Positions 45,840-59,413 of a stretch of 64,000 nucleotides of DNA are shown in pieces. A program made the translations under genes and the position numbers. The number at the start of each line of letters is the position of its first letter. The first letter of the stretch is position 1. Source of the DNA: Prochilodus magdalenae (taxonomy: Eukaryota; Chordata; Actinopteri; Characiformes; Prochilodontidae); contig JAMWET010004979.1 of the NCBI GenBank assembly GCA_024036415.1, positions 1 to 64,000 of the forward strand, written 5' to 3'. The notes beneath the pieces are model-generated. The model worked only from the letters and a program-made list of their open reading frames with translations. It did not search any database and had not been told where the DNA came from.

Positions 45840-46080
45840 GAAAAACCCTGGACAGGCCGCCAGCTAGTCCATCACAGCGCAGACACTCACACCCTGGGGG
45901 GCTACTTAGTGTCTCTAGTGTTTGGACTGTGGGAGGAAACCGGAGCGCCGGGATGAGGAAACCCGCACAGACACGGAGAGAACATGCACACTTAAGAGAC
46001 CCCGGACAGGGAATCGATCCCAGACCCCCTAGCTGTGAGGGGATGGCGCTACCCCCTGCACCACCGGGCCTGGTGTAGAA
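45840..46080 (-). mobile_element. tRNA-like SINE copy
   Basis: Read on the minus strand it begins CCCGGTGGTGCAGGGGGTAG (A-box-like), then GGGTCTGGGATCGATTCCC (B-box-like), GTGCATGTTCTCTCCGTGTC, GGTTTCCTCATCCCGG, CTCCCACAGTCC and CTGGCGGCCTGTCCAGGGTT. This is the layout of a widespread fish repeat with a tRNA-like head. The copy is diverged. The exact family is not assigned. Confidence 0.7.
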
Positions 46081-46434
46081 AGATGTAGTTGAAGGGAGAA
46101 TCAGTAGTTTGGACGGTTGGTGGGAAACAAGCAAGCATTCACCATCGACGGACCACCCGGAAAACACCAGGGGACCACCCAGAAAACACCAGCTTTGCCA
46201 TGATTACCCCAGCCCCTTGGTATCTGGGAGCTCTGGAGGTCTCATTGCTTGTGTAGTAGTGACTCCATCCTCACTGTGAAGAGTACATACTCCACCACAT
46301 AGCAGCTCTTCCAGCTCCGGAAACCTGGAAAACCGGCAAATCCCATTACACACTCGGAAACGTTCACTCCAGAGTCAGCAGGCTGACGTGTGTACAGTCG
46401 GTCTGGGTTAGCCTGCTCCACTGGACTGTTTACA
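46081..46434. other. Unique intergenic sequence
   Basis: Nothing is recognised. Confidence 0.4.
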
Positions 46435-46850
46435 GTGATAGACAAACAAACAAACAAGTAAACAAACAAATAAAAACAAACTGATAAACAAAAACAAACT
46501 AATAAATATATTAAATAAATAAATAAAAAACAAATAAATAAAAACAAACAAATAAAAAACAAACAAACAAATAAATAAACAACACAAATAAACAAATTAA
46601 TTAATTAATGATCAAATAAACACAAACAAACTAATAAATAAACAAATAAATAAAAACTGATAAACAAAAACAAACTACTAAATATATAAATAAATAAATA
46701 AATAAAAACAAATAAATAAAAACAAACAACTACAAAACAAATAAAAACAAACAAATAAATAAACAACACAAATAAACAAATTAGATAAATAATGATCAAA
46801 TAAACACAAACAAACTAATAAACTAATAAATAAATAAATAAATAAATAAG
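46435..46850. repeat. (AAAC)n/(AAAT)n tetranucleotide tract
   Basis: Mixed AAAC, AAAT and AAAAC runs. A 190-base section is duplicated: AATGATCAAATAAACACAAAC recurs near 46607 and 46790. Minus-strand open frames rich in Leu/Phe/Tyr are low-complexity artefacts. Confidence 0.9.
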
Positions 46851-47106
46851 CGGGAAGAGAGAGAGGCCTGTCCAGCGAGAGAGCAGCCCGGCAGCTTTTG
46901 AAGTCCGTACTTCTGAAGGCGGGCCCAGTCTGAGCGAGCACCTGCAGTGTTTGGACACACAGGGGTCTTTGTGGCGGGGGGAGGTGCGGGGGGTCCGGGG
47001 GCCGCGGCCTCCTCCTTCGGACTGGCTCCCCTGGCCGTGAGAACACCTGACTCACCGCCACATCTCTGGCCTTTACTCTCTCTGGCAGCGCCGCAGCGCT
47101 CAGACC

Positions 47107-47286
47107 ATGAATCCGCACCATTGTCTGGACAAGACCCACAACATGAAGGAGCTACCCGCTGTTCACAGCCCCCCGGCCCGCGCCCGGGACGGACCCTCCG
47201 GCAGGCCCCTCCAGCGGGCCACGGACACGCTGAGGTCCAGACTGCAGGCCCTCACCACCTTCATCATCCCAGTCAAACCAGGCCAG
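47107..47286 (+). CDS. Possible coding exon of an unrecognised gene
   Basis: This is a 60-codon open block in CpG-rich DNA between a tetranucleotide tract and a minisatellite. It starts at an ATG with A at -3 (CAGACCATGA) and ends at CAG before a possible donor GTAGTG. It reads MNPHHCLDKTHNMKELPAV and later LRSRLQALTTFIIPVKPG. Codon third positions are mostly G or C, with coding-like choices (CTG, AAG, GAC, ATC). I do not recognise the protein, and no partner exon was found. An upstream CTCTGGCAG could be an acceptor. It may be a novel first exon, an alternative exon linked to arf1, or chance in GC-rich DNA. Confidence 0.25.
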
Positions 47287-47299
47287 GTAGTGCTGGAGG

Positions 47300-49700
47300 C
47301 AGCTGTGTAACTGATCAACTCACAGCCAGTCAGCCTACACCCACTGAGCTCCACCTATACAACCTACACCAACATAACCCACCCATTCAGCCTACAGCCA
47401 CTGAGCTCCACCTATACAACCTACACCAACATAACCCACCCATTCAGCCTACAACCACTGAGCTCCACCTATACAACCTACACCAACATAACCCCACCCA
47501 TTCAGCCTACAACCACTGAGCTCCCTCTATACAACCTACACCAACATAACCCACCCATTCAGCCTACAACCACTGAGCTCCCACCTATACAATAACCCCA
47601 CCCATTCAGCCTACAACCACTGAGCTCCCTCTATACAACCTACACCAACATAACCCCACCCATTCAGCCTACAACCACTGAGCTCCCTCTATACAACCTA
47701 CACCAACATAACCCCACCCATTCAGCCTACAACCACTGAGCTCCCTCTATACAACCTACACCAACATAACCCCACCCATTCAGCCTACAGCCACTGAGCT
47801 CCACCTATACAACCTACACCAACGTAACCCTACCCATTCAGCCTACAGCCACTGAGCTCCACCTATACAACCTACACCAACATAACCCCACCCATTCAGC
47901 CTACAGCCACTGAGCTCCCTCTATACAACCTACAGCAACATAACTCCACCCATTCAGCCTACAGCCACTGAGCTCCCTCTATACAACCTACACCAACATA
48001 ACTCCACCCTTTCAGCCTACAGCCACAGAGCTCCACCTATACAACCTACACCAACATAACTCCACCCATTCAGCCTACAACCACTGAGCTCCCCCTATAC
48101 AACCTACACCAACATAACCCCACCCATTCAGCCTACAACCACTGAGCTCCACCTATACAACCTACACCAACATAACCCCACCCATTCAGCCTACACCCAC
48201 TGAGCTCCCTCTATACAACCTACACCAACATAACTCCACCCATTCAGCCAACAGCCACTGAGCTCCACCTATACAACCTACAGCAACAGAACTCCACCCA
48301 TTCAGCCAACACCCACTGAGGTCCCTCTATACAACCTACACCAACATAACTTCACCCTTTCAGCCAACAGCCACTGAGCTCCACCTATACAACCTACACC
48401 AACATAACCCCACCCATTCAGCCTACACCCACTGAGCTCCCTCTATACAACCTACACCAACATAACTTCACCCTTTCAGCCAACAGCCACTGAGCTCCCT
48501 CTATACAACCTACACCAACATAACCCCACCCATTCAGCCTACAGCCACTGAACTCCCTCTATACAACCTACAGCAACATAACCCTACCCATTCAGCCAAC
48601 AGCCACTGAGCTCCACCTATACAACCTACACCAACATAACCCCACCCATTCAGCCTACAGCCACTGAGCTCCACCTATACAACCTACACCAACATAACCC
48701 CACCCATTCAGCCTACAACCACTGAGCTCCCTCTATACAACCTACACCAACATAACCCCACCCATTCAGCCTACACCCACTGAGCTCCCTCTATACAACC
48801 TATACCAACATAACCCCACTCATTCAGCCTACACCCACTGAGCTCCCTCTATACAACCTACAGCAACATAACCCTACCCATTCAGCCAACAGCCACTGAG
48901 CTCCACCTATACAACCTACACCAACATAACCCCACCCATTCAGCCTACAGCCACTGAGCTCCACCTATACAACCTACACCAACATAACCCCACCCATTCA
49001 GCCTACAACCACTGAGCTCCCTCTATACAACCTACAGCAACATAACTCCACCCATTCAGCCAACAGCCACTGAGCTCCACCTATACAACCTACAGCAACA
49101 GAACTCCACCCATTCAGCCTACACCCACTGAGGTCCCTCTATACAACCTACACCAACATAACTTCACCCTTTCAGCCAACAGCCACTGAGCTCCACCTAT
49201 ACAACCTACACCAACATAACCCCACCCATTCAGCCTACACCCACTGAGCTCCCTCTATACAACCTACACCAACATAACTTCACCCTTTCAGCCAACAGCC
49301 ACTGAGCTCCCTCTATACAACCTACACCAACATAACCCCACCCATTCAGCCTACAGCCACTGAGCTCCACCTATACAACCTACAGCAACATAACTCCACG
49401 CATTCAACCTACAGCAACTAAGCTTCACCTATACAACCTACAGCAACATAACCCCACCCTTTAAGCCTACAGTGACAATACTTCACCCTTTCAGCTTATA
49501 GTAACATAACTCCACCCTTTCAGACTACAGCCACAGAGCTCCACTTACACAAGCTACAGCAACATAACTCCACCATTTCAGCCTACAGCTATTTAGCTCC
49601 ACCTATACACCTACAGCAACATAACCCCACCCTTTCAGCCTACGATCGTTTAGCTCCACCCATACAGCCTACAGCAACATAACCCCACCCTACAGCAGAA
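47300..49700. repeat. 58-bp minisatellite, about 40 copies
   Basis: The unit is CATTCAGCCTACAACCACTG + AGCTCCCTCTATACAACCTA + CACCAACATAACCCCACC. The period is 58 (47661, 47719). 'acctatac' and 'ctctatac' forms alternate. A multi-unit block near 48260-48600 recurs near 49040-49360. The right end (after 49400) is diverged. Confidence 0.95.
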
Positions 49701-49771
49701 TGGAGAGAATTCCTCTGCGCTGGTAGCCCTTCAGTGTTATCAGCATTAATTTCTGCTCATAGAGAAGACAG

Positions 49772-49797
49772 ATGAGAGAGAGAAAGAGAGAGAGAGT

Positions 49798-49842
<45 letters not shown>
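49772..49842. repeat. (GA)n microsatellite
   Basis: Nearly pure GA run of about 70 bases. Confidence 0.95.
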
Positions 49843-49847
<5 letters not shown>

Positions 49848-50590
49848 GGTTTGGGTATTTGGCCCATTTATGGAGAAATGTAAATTATAGCGGTAAACAG
49901 ATGATATCAGCCAAATGCTCCACCCATTCAACCTACAGCCTATGATCCCAAGCTTGCATTAGTTTAACACAGAACCCATTTCTGTATTTGTTTTTCAATA
50001 CTATTATTATTTATTTATTTTATCCTGTATTTCATCCTTTAATGTTATAGATTTATTTTATTTTTGCTTATTTGTGTTTGTTCCTTTACTCATTAAACAT
50101 TGTTTTTCTTTTGTTTTGTGTAAAGCATTTTGTGATTCCTTTAAGAGTATAAAAGGAGCTATAGAAATAAACTCTATTTTTATATTTAGTACCTGGTAAA
50201 ATCGGGAAAAACTGACTGAAAATTATATTTAACTCACAGTAGAAACATGTACAATTATGCATATGTCAAAAAATGACAAATATGGCTAAATAATAACCGT
50301 ATTTAATTAAATTCATTTAAAAACATTCACACAGCGCAGTTTATAACACAAGCCTACGCTTCTTATAATAACACCTTAATAAACACACTATTACACAGAC
50401 TGTTATTACTAGTACTAAATTTAATATTGTTTTATGACACAAATATTTCCTATTTTTCATGCTAAAAACGAGTCCAAAAAAATTCTTACGTTTTTTTCAG
50501 ATTGTTCTGGATTTCTTTTTTTAATATATATATTATTGTATAAAATTTAAAAAAAGACGTTTGTTTTTTATAAAGCAAAATAAAAGCCCG
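49843..50590. other. AT-rich DNA upstream of arf1 with a retroposon-like tail
   Basis: Strongly AT-rich. GTGTAAAGCATTTTGTGATT followed by GAGCTATAGAAATAAACTC (50118-50178) resembles the 'aaagcgctttgtga...gctatataaataaa' 3' tail of fish L2/SINE retroposons. The rest shows nothing. Confidence 0.4.
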
Positions 50591-50599
50591 TGACTTTTA

Positions 50600-50720
50600 T
50601 CACACTGCAGCTGCAGCGCGAGCTAAACGAGAAGTGACGAAGGAGTCCCTGACGTGGCCGGAACACCGCCATCTTGAGGAAGGGAACGCCTTGGAGTTGG
50701 AAGAGGAAACTAACTAAAGT
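50600..50720 (+). promoter_or_regulatory. Probable arf1 promoter and noncoding first exon
   Basis: There is an abrupt change from AT-rich to CpG-containing DNA. A CRE-like TGACGTGG (50650-50657) and CCGCCATCTTG (50666-50676) are present. The latter is the YY1-type element often found at transcription starts of housekeeping genes. A donor-like AAAGT|GTAAGA follows at 50721. Human ARF1 also has a noncoding first exon. The exact start site and exon 1 length are inferred. Confidence 0.5.
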
Positions 50721-50925
50721 GTAAGAAAATAATCTAAATCAGTGTTTAAACCTGTAAACGCGGGTCGTTCGGCGGGTGGAGCGGCGGGTAGTGGTGTTCG
50801 GGGGAGAAGTGACCCGGAGACCAGTGAGCACAGAGCCGGCTACTCGTCTTCATTCGCGCGGTTAGCCACCTAGCATCTGACAAAGAAACAGGGGCAGCAG
50901 GAACGGAGGCGCTGTAACAAACCCA

Positions 50926-52005
50926 CCGCCCCACCTTAAACAGTCCAGGGGTTACACTAGAGGGGTCTGAGGAGCAGTAACAGTGCTCGCTCTGTTCCAC
51001 CTTAAATAATCCAGGGGTTACACTAGAGGGGTCTGAGGAGCAGTAACAGAGCTGCCTTTAGAAACCGCTCCGTTCCACCTTAAATACTCCAGGGCTTACA
51101 CTAGGGGGTTCTGAGGAGCAGTAACAGTGTTGCTGTAAGATACCGCTCCGTTCCACCTTAAACAGTCCAGGGGTTACACTAGGGGGTTCTGAGGAGCAGT
51201 AACAGAGCTGCCTTTAGAAACCGCTTCGTTCCACCTTAAATAATCCAGGGGTTACACTAGAGGGGTCTGAGGAGCAGTAACAGAGCTGCTGTAAAAAACC
51301 GCTCCGTTCCACCTTAAATACTCCAGGGCTTACACTAGAGGGGTCTGAGGAGCAGTAACAGAGCTGCTGTAAATACTCGCCCGGTCCACCTTAAATACTC
51401 CAGGGGTTACACTAGAGGGGTCTAAGGAGCAGTAACAGAACTGCTGTAAATACTCGCCCGGTCCACCTTAAATACTCCAGGGGTTACACTAGAGGGGTCT
51501 AAGGAGCAGTAACAGAGCTGCCCTTAGAAACCGCTTCGTTCCACCTTAAATAGTCCAGGGGTTACACTAGAGGGGTCTGAGGAGCAGTAACAGTGTTGCT
51601 GTAAGATACTGCTCCGTTCCACCTTAAATACTCCAGGGGTTACACTAGAGGGGTCTGAGGAGCAGTAACAGAGCTGCTGTAAATACTCGCCCGGTCCACC
51701 TTAAATAGTCCAGGGTTTACACTAGAGGGGTCTAAGGAGCAGTAACAGAGCTGCCCTTAGAAACCGCTTCGTTCCACCTTAAATAGTCCAGGGGTTACAC
51801 TAGAGGGGTCTAAGGAGCAGTAACAGTGTTGCTGTAAGGTACCCCACAGTTCCACCTTAAATACTCAAGGGGTACATTAGAGGGGCCTGAGGAGCAGTAT
51901 CAGAGCTGCCTTTAGAAGCCCCACCGTTCCACCTTAAATAGTCCAGGGGTTACACGGCAGGGTCTGAGAAGGCATAACCTACCTGCTGCACTGTTTAAGG
52001 TGGAC
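50926..52005. repeat. 78-bp minisatellite inside a MITE-like inverted-repeat pair
   Basis: About 13 units with GTTCCACCTTAAATACTCC, AGGGGTTACACTAGAGGGGT and CTGAGGAGCAGTAACAGAGC. The period is 78 (51011, 51089). The left edge has CCACCTTAAAC (50930-50940) and the right edge the inverted GTTTAAGGTGG (51993-52003). Each unit repeats the same tip. It lies in arf1 intron 1. Confidence 0.88.
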
Positions 52006-52084
52006 CTGAACGTTCTAAGACGCTAAGCCTTAGCCCATTAGCTTCAGATACTTAGCTGTACCTGCTTCTCTTACCATCTACGGC

Positions 52085-52147
52085 CCCCTGGTCGTGCGCG
52101 GGGGCCCCCTGGTCGTGCGCGGGGGCCCCCTGGTCGTGCGCGGGGCC
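52085..52147. repeat. 21-22 bp repeat, 3 copies
   Basis: GGCCCCCTGGTCGTGCGCGG repeated three times in arf1 intron 1. CpG-rich. Confidence 0.93.
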
Positions 52148-52225
52148 CCTGCGGTCCAGTCACTCCTAGTCAGACAGCCTAGCAGCTGGTACATGTTGAT
52201 CAGAGGTGTTGTGGAGGCAGCCGAA

Positions 52226-52361
52226 GTTACCCGGAGGGTCTGCCGCGTACCCGGAGGGTCTACCGCGTACCCGGAGGGTCTGCCGCGTACCCGGAGGGTC
52301 TGCCGCGTACCCGGAGGGTCTACCGCGTACCCGGAGGGTCTACCGCGTACCCGGAGGGTGT
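52226..52361. repeat. 20-bp repeat, about 7 copies
   Basis: The unit is TACCCGGAGGGTCTGCCGCG with TCTACCGCG variants. It lies in arf1 intron 1, about 140 bases before the exon 2 acceptor. Confidence 0.95.
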
Positions 52362-52523
52362 TCTATAGATCCGTAGTGTTCCAGTGCTTGGCTGCTCCGG
52401 TACCTCCGTCCTGAAGAACCGTCAGTGGAACACTGTGTGGGCGGAGCTGCCTGCTGAGTGGTTCTGGTCATGTGACTAACCCTGTCCCGGTTCTGTTCGC
52501 AGTGATTTCGGACGTGCGTGTGA

Positions 52524-53979
<1,456 letters not shown>

Positions 53980-53995
53980 TGATGCAGGATCTTAG

Positions 53996-55268
<1,273 letters not shown>

Positions 55269-55524
55269 TAGCCCAGCTGCAGAACAGGGCTTCGGTGGGT
55301 CTGTCTGCTACAGAACCCGTACAGAACCTGCTGCTGGATATCGTTCCTCCCCAGACATCATGTGATAGATTTCCCTCATACAACCAAACCCACACAGCAG
55401 TGCGGTGGAGAGCGGGGCTGTGCTGAGGAGGAAGCAAGAGTGCTGTGAAGCACTACCACTTTCCACGGCATGTGATCTCAGACTGATGTCTATTAGGGCA
55501 GGTTCTCCACCAGTGGGTCCAGAG

Positions 55525-57005
55525 CTCAGCATTCCAGAGCTCAGCTTTCCAGAGCTCAGCTTTCCAGAGCGCAGGTTTTTAGAGCGCAGCTTTCCAGAGC
55601 GCAGGTTTTTAGAGCTCAGCCTTCCAGAGCGGTTTTTAGAGCTCAGCTTTCCAGAGCGCAGCTTTCCTGAGCGCAGTTTTTAGAGCACAGCTTTCCAGAG
55701 CGCAGGTTTTTAGAGCACAGCTTTCCTGAGCGCAGTTTTTAGAGCACAGCTTTCCAGAGCGCAGGTTTTTAGAGCACAGCTTTCCTGAGCGCAGTTTTTA
55801 GAGCACAGCTTTCCAGAGTGCAGGTTTTTAGAGCACAGCTTTCCAGAGCGCAGGTTTTTAGAGCACAGCTTTCCAGAGCGCAGGTTTTTAGAGCACAGCT
55901 TTCCAGAGCACAGCTTTCCAGAGCGCAGGTTTTTAGAGCACAGCTTTCCAGACCACAGCTTCCCAGAGCGCAGGTTTTTAGAGCATAGCTTCCCAGAGCA
56001 CAGCTTTCCAAAGCGCAGGTTTTTAGAGCACAGCTTCCCAGAGCACAGCTTTCCAGAGCGCAGGTTTTAAGAGCACAGCTTTCCAGAGCGCAGTTTTTAG
56101 AGCACAGCTTTCCAGACCACAGCTTCCCAGAGCGCAGGTTTTTAGAGCATAGCTTCCCAGAGCACAGCTTTCCAGAGCGCAGGTTTTAAGAGCACAGCTT
56201 TCCAGAGCACAGCTTTCTAGAGCGCAGGTTTTTAGAGCACAGCTTTCCAGACCACAGCTTCCCAGAGCGCAGGTTTTTAGAGCACAGCTTCCCAGAGCAC
56301 AGCTTTCCAGAGCGCAGGTTTTTAGAGCACAGCTTTCCAGACCACAGCTTCCCAGAGCGCAGGTTTTTAGAGCATAGCTTCCCAGAGCGCAGGTTTTTAG
56401 AGCACAGCTTCCCAGAGCACAGCTTCCCAGAGCGCAGGTTTTTAGAGCATAGCTTCCCAGAGCGCAGGTTTTTAGAGCACAGCTTCCCAGAGCACAGCTT
56501 TCCAAAGCGCAGGTTTTTAGATCGCCGCTTTCCAGAGCACAGCTTTCTAGAGCTCAGCTTTCCAGAGCTCAGCTTTCCAGAGCGCAGATTTTTAGAGCGC
56601 AGCTTTCCAGAGCGCAGGTTTTTAGAGCGCAGCTTTCCATAGCTCAGGTTTTAGAGCGCAGCTTTCCAGAGCACAGCTTTCCAAAGTGCAGGTTTTTAGA
56701 TCACAGCTTTCCAGAGCTCAGCATTCCAGAGCGCAGCTTTCCAAAGTGCAGGTTTTTAGATCACAGCTTTCCAGAGCGCAGCTTTCCAGAGCACAGCTTT
56801 CCAGAGCACAGCTTTCCAGATTGCAGCTTTCCAGATTGCAGCTTTCCAGAGCGCAGTTTTTAGAGCGCAGCTTTCCAGAGCGCAGCTTTCCAGAGCACAG
56901 CTTTCCAGAGCGCAGGTTTTTAGAGCACAGCTTTCTAGAGCACAGCTTTCCAGAGCGCAGCTTTCCAGAGCGCAGCTTTCCGGAGCACAGCTTTCCGGAG
57001 CACTT
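55525..57005. repeat. 15-bp minisatellite, about 98 copies
   Basis: Two unit types alternate, AGAGCACAGCTTTCC and AGAGCGCAGGTTTTT, both 15 bases, with GAGCTC and CCCAGAGC variants. Open frames of up to 160 codons on the minus strand (ESCALKTCAL-type) are artefacts of the 15-base unit. The array fills most of the arf1 intron before the last exon and ends about 95 bases before the acceptor. Confidence 0.96.
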
Positions 57006-57101
57006 TAGAACGGCCCGTTAGCTAGCGAGTTCAGCACCCTGTACGGGGTAACGCCGTGCCTGTTTGTCTGTCTGTGACTGACGGACGCTGTTCTCCCCCA
57101 G

Positions 57102-57263
57102 GACCTCCCGAACGCCATGAACGCTGCGGAAATCACGGACAAGCTGGGGCTGCACTCCCTCCGCCACAGAAACTGGTACATCCAGGCCACCTGCGCCACC
57201 TCCGGAGACGGCCTGTACGAGGGACTGGACTGGCTCTCCAATCAGCTGAAAAACCAGAAATAA
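57102..57263 (+). CDS. arf1: ADP-ribosylation factor 1, last coding exon with stop
   Basis: The exon has 162 nt, encoding 53 residues and a TAA stop, after the acceptor GTTCTCCCCCAG. It reads [20 protein letters not shown], then [20 protein letters not shown] and [13 protein letters not shown]. It supplies Asp of NKQD and the CAT motif that contacts the guanine base. The C-terminus NQLKNQK is the ARF1 form (ARF3 is recalled as NQLKNKK). No damage is seen. Confidence 0.97.
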   Translation, partial: DLPNAMNAAEITDKLGLHSLRHRNWYIQATCATSGDGLYEGLDWLSNQLKNQK

Positions 57264-58235
57264 TCCCCCTCCTCCTTCATCTCCTCCTCCTCCTCCTCCT
57301 CCTCCTTCTGGGTTTATCCCCCCATCTCCTCAAACACAGGCTTTACTTCTCATCTCGCAGAAACCGCGTCTTCGTCTTCTGTTCTTGTGCTGCCAGCTGC
57401 TCTCCTGCTCAAACCTGGTTACAGTAAAGTCAGAGCCGCCCGGTTCTCATATTTAATGTACATAGTTCTAGTGTTTGTTGCGAGGCAGCTGCAGGAGCAC
57501 TCTTATGCAATATGATATAATTATTATTATTGTCGTTGATGTTTATCGTCGTACTCCGCCTTTCCTTTTCTTCCTCCTTGGTGTTTTATTTAATCAGTCG
57601 AGTCAGAGGTAGGTAAATCATGGGGTTAAGGGTGTTTTAATTAGTTGTGGTTTTTATTTTTTTTTTTGGGAGGGGGGTGGGCCGGGCTGGCGGCGCTGGA
57701 GGGGCAGCGGGGAGGGGTCACTGCCCCTAGCTTTCGTCTCTGGGTCGCTGTCCGCGCGTTCTCGTCCGTGCACACCGCGAGTTAAACGTACTGTAAGAGG
57801 TTTCGTCGGTCTCAAAACTCAACTAGTCCAGACAGCGGCCGGACGCGCGCGCACACACGCACACACACTACCTAGAACGTTTTTAAGGGTTCCGCTTACA
57901 ACAAAGGGAGCCGAACTTGTGTTACACACACACACACACACACTCAGCATGGCCTAGCTTTGGTTCAGACCGTGTCGCCGAAGTTGCTACCGATGGATCA
58001 GCAGCGATAGCATGCTAATCAGACGTCTGCTGGGTTGTTAGCAACGTTAGCATGCACGGCTGAGCAACATTCCTGTGGCGTCTTACAGAGCCGTTCCTTC
58101 GGTGCCATGACTGCCGCCGGTGAAGCCATCCGCACCGAGTCCTAACTGAGCCTCTCCAGATTAAAGCAGTTAGCCGGTTCCCTCCCATGTGGTCGACCAG
58201 CCGGGACTGGTTTGGAGTCTTGCATGTGCTTTAGC
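57264..58235 (+). other. Proximal arf1 3' UTR
   Basis: It begins with a (CTC)n run (57270-57306). An AT-rich part, ATATGATATAATTATTATTA (57509-57528), follows, then a T8-9/G-rich stretch near 57655-57680. ATTAAA at 58160-58165 is a possible poly(A) signal. No further coding sequence is seen. Confidence 0.5.
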
Positions 58236-58538
58236 ATGGTGCTAGCTGCATTAGCATGGTGCTAGCTGCATTAGCATGGTGCTAGCTGCATGCCTGAGTC
58301 ATCTAACCGTGTGGAGATGTGCGGTGATCTCCAGTACTCGTTTATGTGGTTTCTGAGCCACTGCTGTCTCCACACGGGGGAGCGAGTCGGACTGTGTGCA
58401 GGTCTCCTGATGTGTGAACGCTTAGAACCTACAGAACCTACACGCAGAAAAACAGAAGCTTTATTTTTATAAGGTTGTGAATGCAGTAAAGAGATTAAGC
58501 CACAGGGTTTCTGTAAGCGTGCCCACATCAGCGCCGCA
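58236..58538. other. Short 20-bp triplicate and flank
   Basis: TTAGCATGGTGCTAGCTGCA occurs three times (58232-58291). The rest is unique and unremarkable. Confidence 0.6.
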
Positions 58539-59335
58539 CCATGGCGTCCGTGTCTCCCGCTCCGCACCGGGGCGTCCGTGTCTCCCGCTCCGCACCGGGG
58601 CGTCCGTGTCTCCCGCTCCGCACCGGGGCGTCCGTGTCTCCCACTCTGCACCGGGGCGTCCGTGTCTCCCGCTCCCCACCGAGGCGTCCGTGTCTCCCGC
58701 ACCGCTCCGCACCGGGGCGTCCGTGTCTCCCCCACCGCTCCGCACCGGGGCGTCCGTGTCTCCCCCACCGCTCCGCACCGGGGCGTCCGTGTCTCCCCCA
58801 CCGCTCTGTACCGGGGCGTCCGTGTCTCCCGCACCGCACCGGGGGCGTCCGTGTCTCCCGCTCCCCACCGGGGCGTCCGTGTCTCCCGCACCACTCTGCA
58901 CCGGGGGCGTCCGTGTCTCCCCCACCGCTCCGCACCGGGGCGTCCGTGTCTCCCCCACCGCTCTGTACCGGGGCGTCCGTGTCTCCCGCACCGCACCGGG
59001 GGCGTCCGTGTCTCCCGCACCACTCTGCACCGGGGCGTCCGTGTCTCCCGCACCACTCTGCACCGGGGCGTCCGTGTCTCCCGCACCGGGGCGTCCGTGT
59101 CTCCCGCACCGGGGCGTCCGTGTCTCCCGCACCGGGGCGTCCGTGTCTCCCGCACCGGGGCGTCCGTGTCTCCCGCTCTGCACCGGGGCGTCCGTGTCTC
59201 CCGCTCTGCACCGGGGCGTCCGTGTCTCCCGCTCTGCACCGGGGCGTCCGTGTCTCCCGCTCTGCACCGGGGCGTCCGTGTCTCACGCACCGCTCTGCAC
59301 CGGGGCGTCCGTGTCTCCCGCACCGCTCCAGGGTG
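58539..59335. repeat. CpG-dense minisatellite with 23, 28 and 33 bp units
   Basis: The core is CACCGGGGCGTCCGTGTCTC, followed by CCGC and an optional CTCTG or CTCCG insert. About 30 copies, with four or more CpGs each, make an array-built CpG island 1.3 kb downstream of the arf1 stop. All six frames stay open over long runs, giving several overlapping 260-350 codon frames on both strands. That is itself evidence against any being a gene. Confidence 0.95.
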
Positions 59336-59384
59336 TTCATGTCCCCTGCTCCGCTATGTGTTACTCCTACTTGTATATTTCTAT

Positions 59385-59413
59385 ACCCTCCTCCTCCTCC
59401 TCCTCCTCCTCCG
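59385..59413. repeat. (CCT)n microsatellite
   Basis: About nine trinucleotide copies. Confidence 0.93.

Noticed and set aside
45840..46080. A genuine tRNA gene on the minus strand
   Set aside because: A-box and B-box-like words are present, but no cloverleaf with paired acceptor stem is evident and the following sequence is the body of a known type of fish repeat.
46242..47139. Leu/Phe/Tyr-rich minus-strand frames resembling membrane proteins
   Set aside because: They translate an (AAAC)n/(AAAT)n tract. The apparent hydrophobic segments are low-complexity artefacts.
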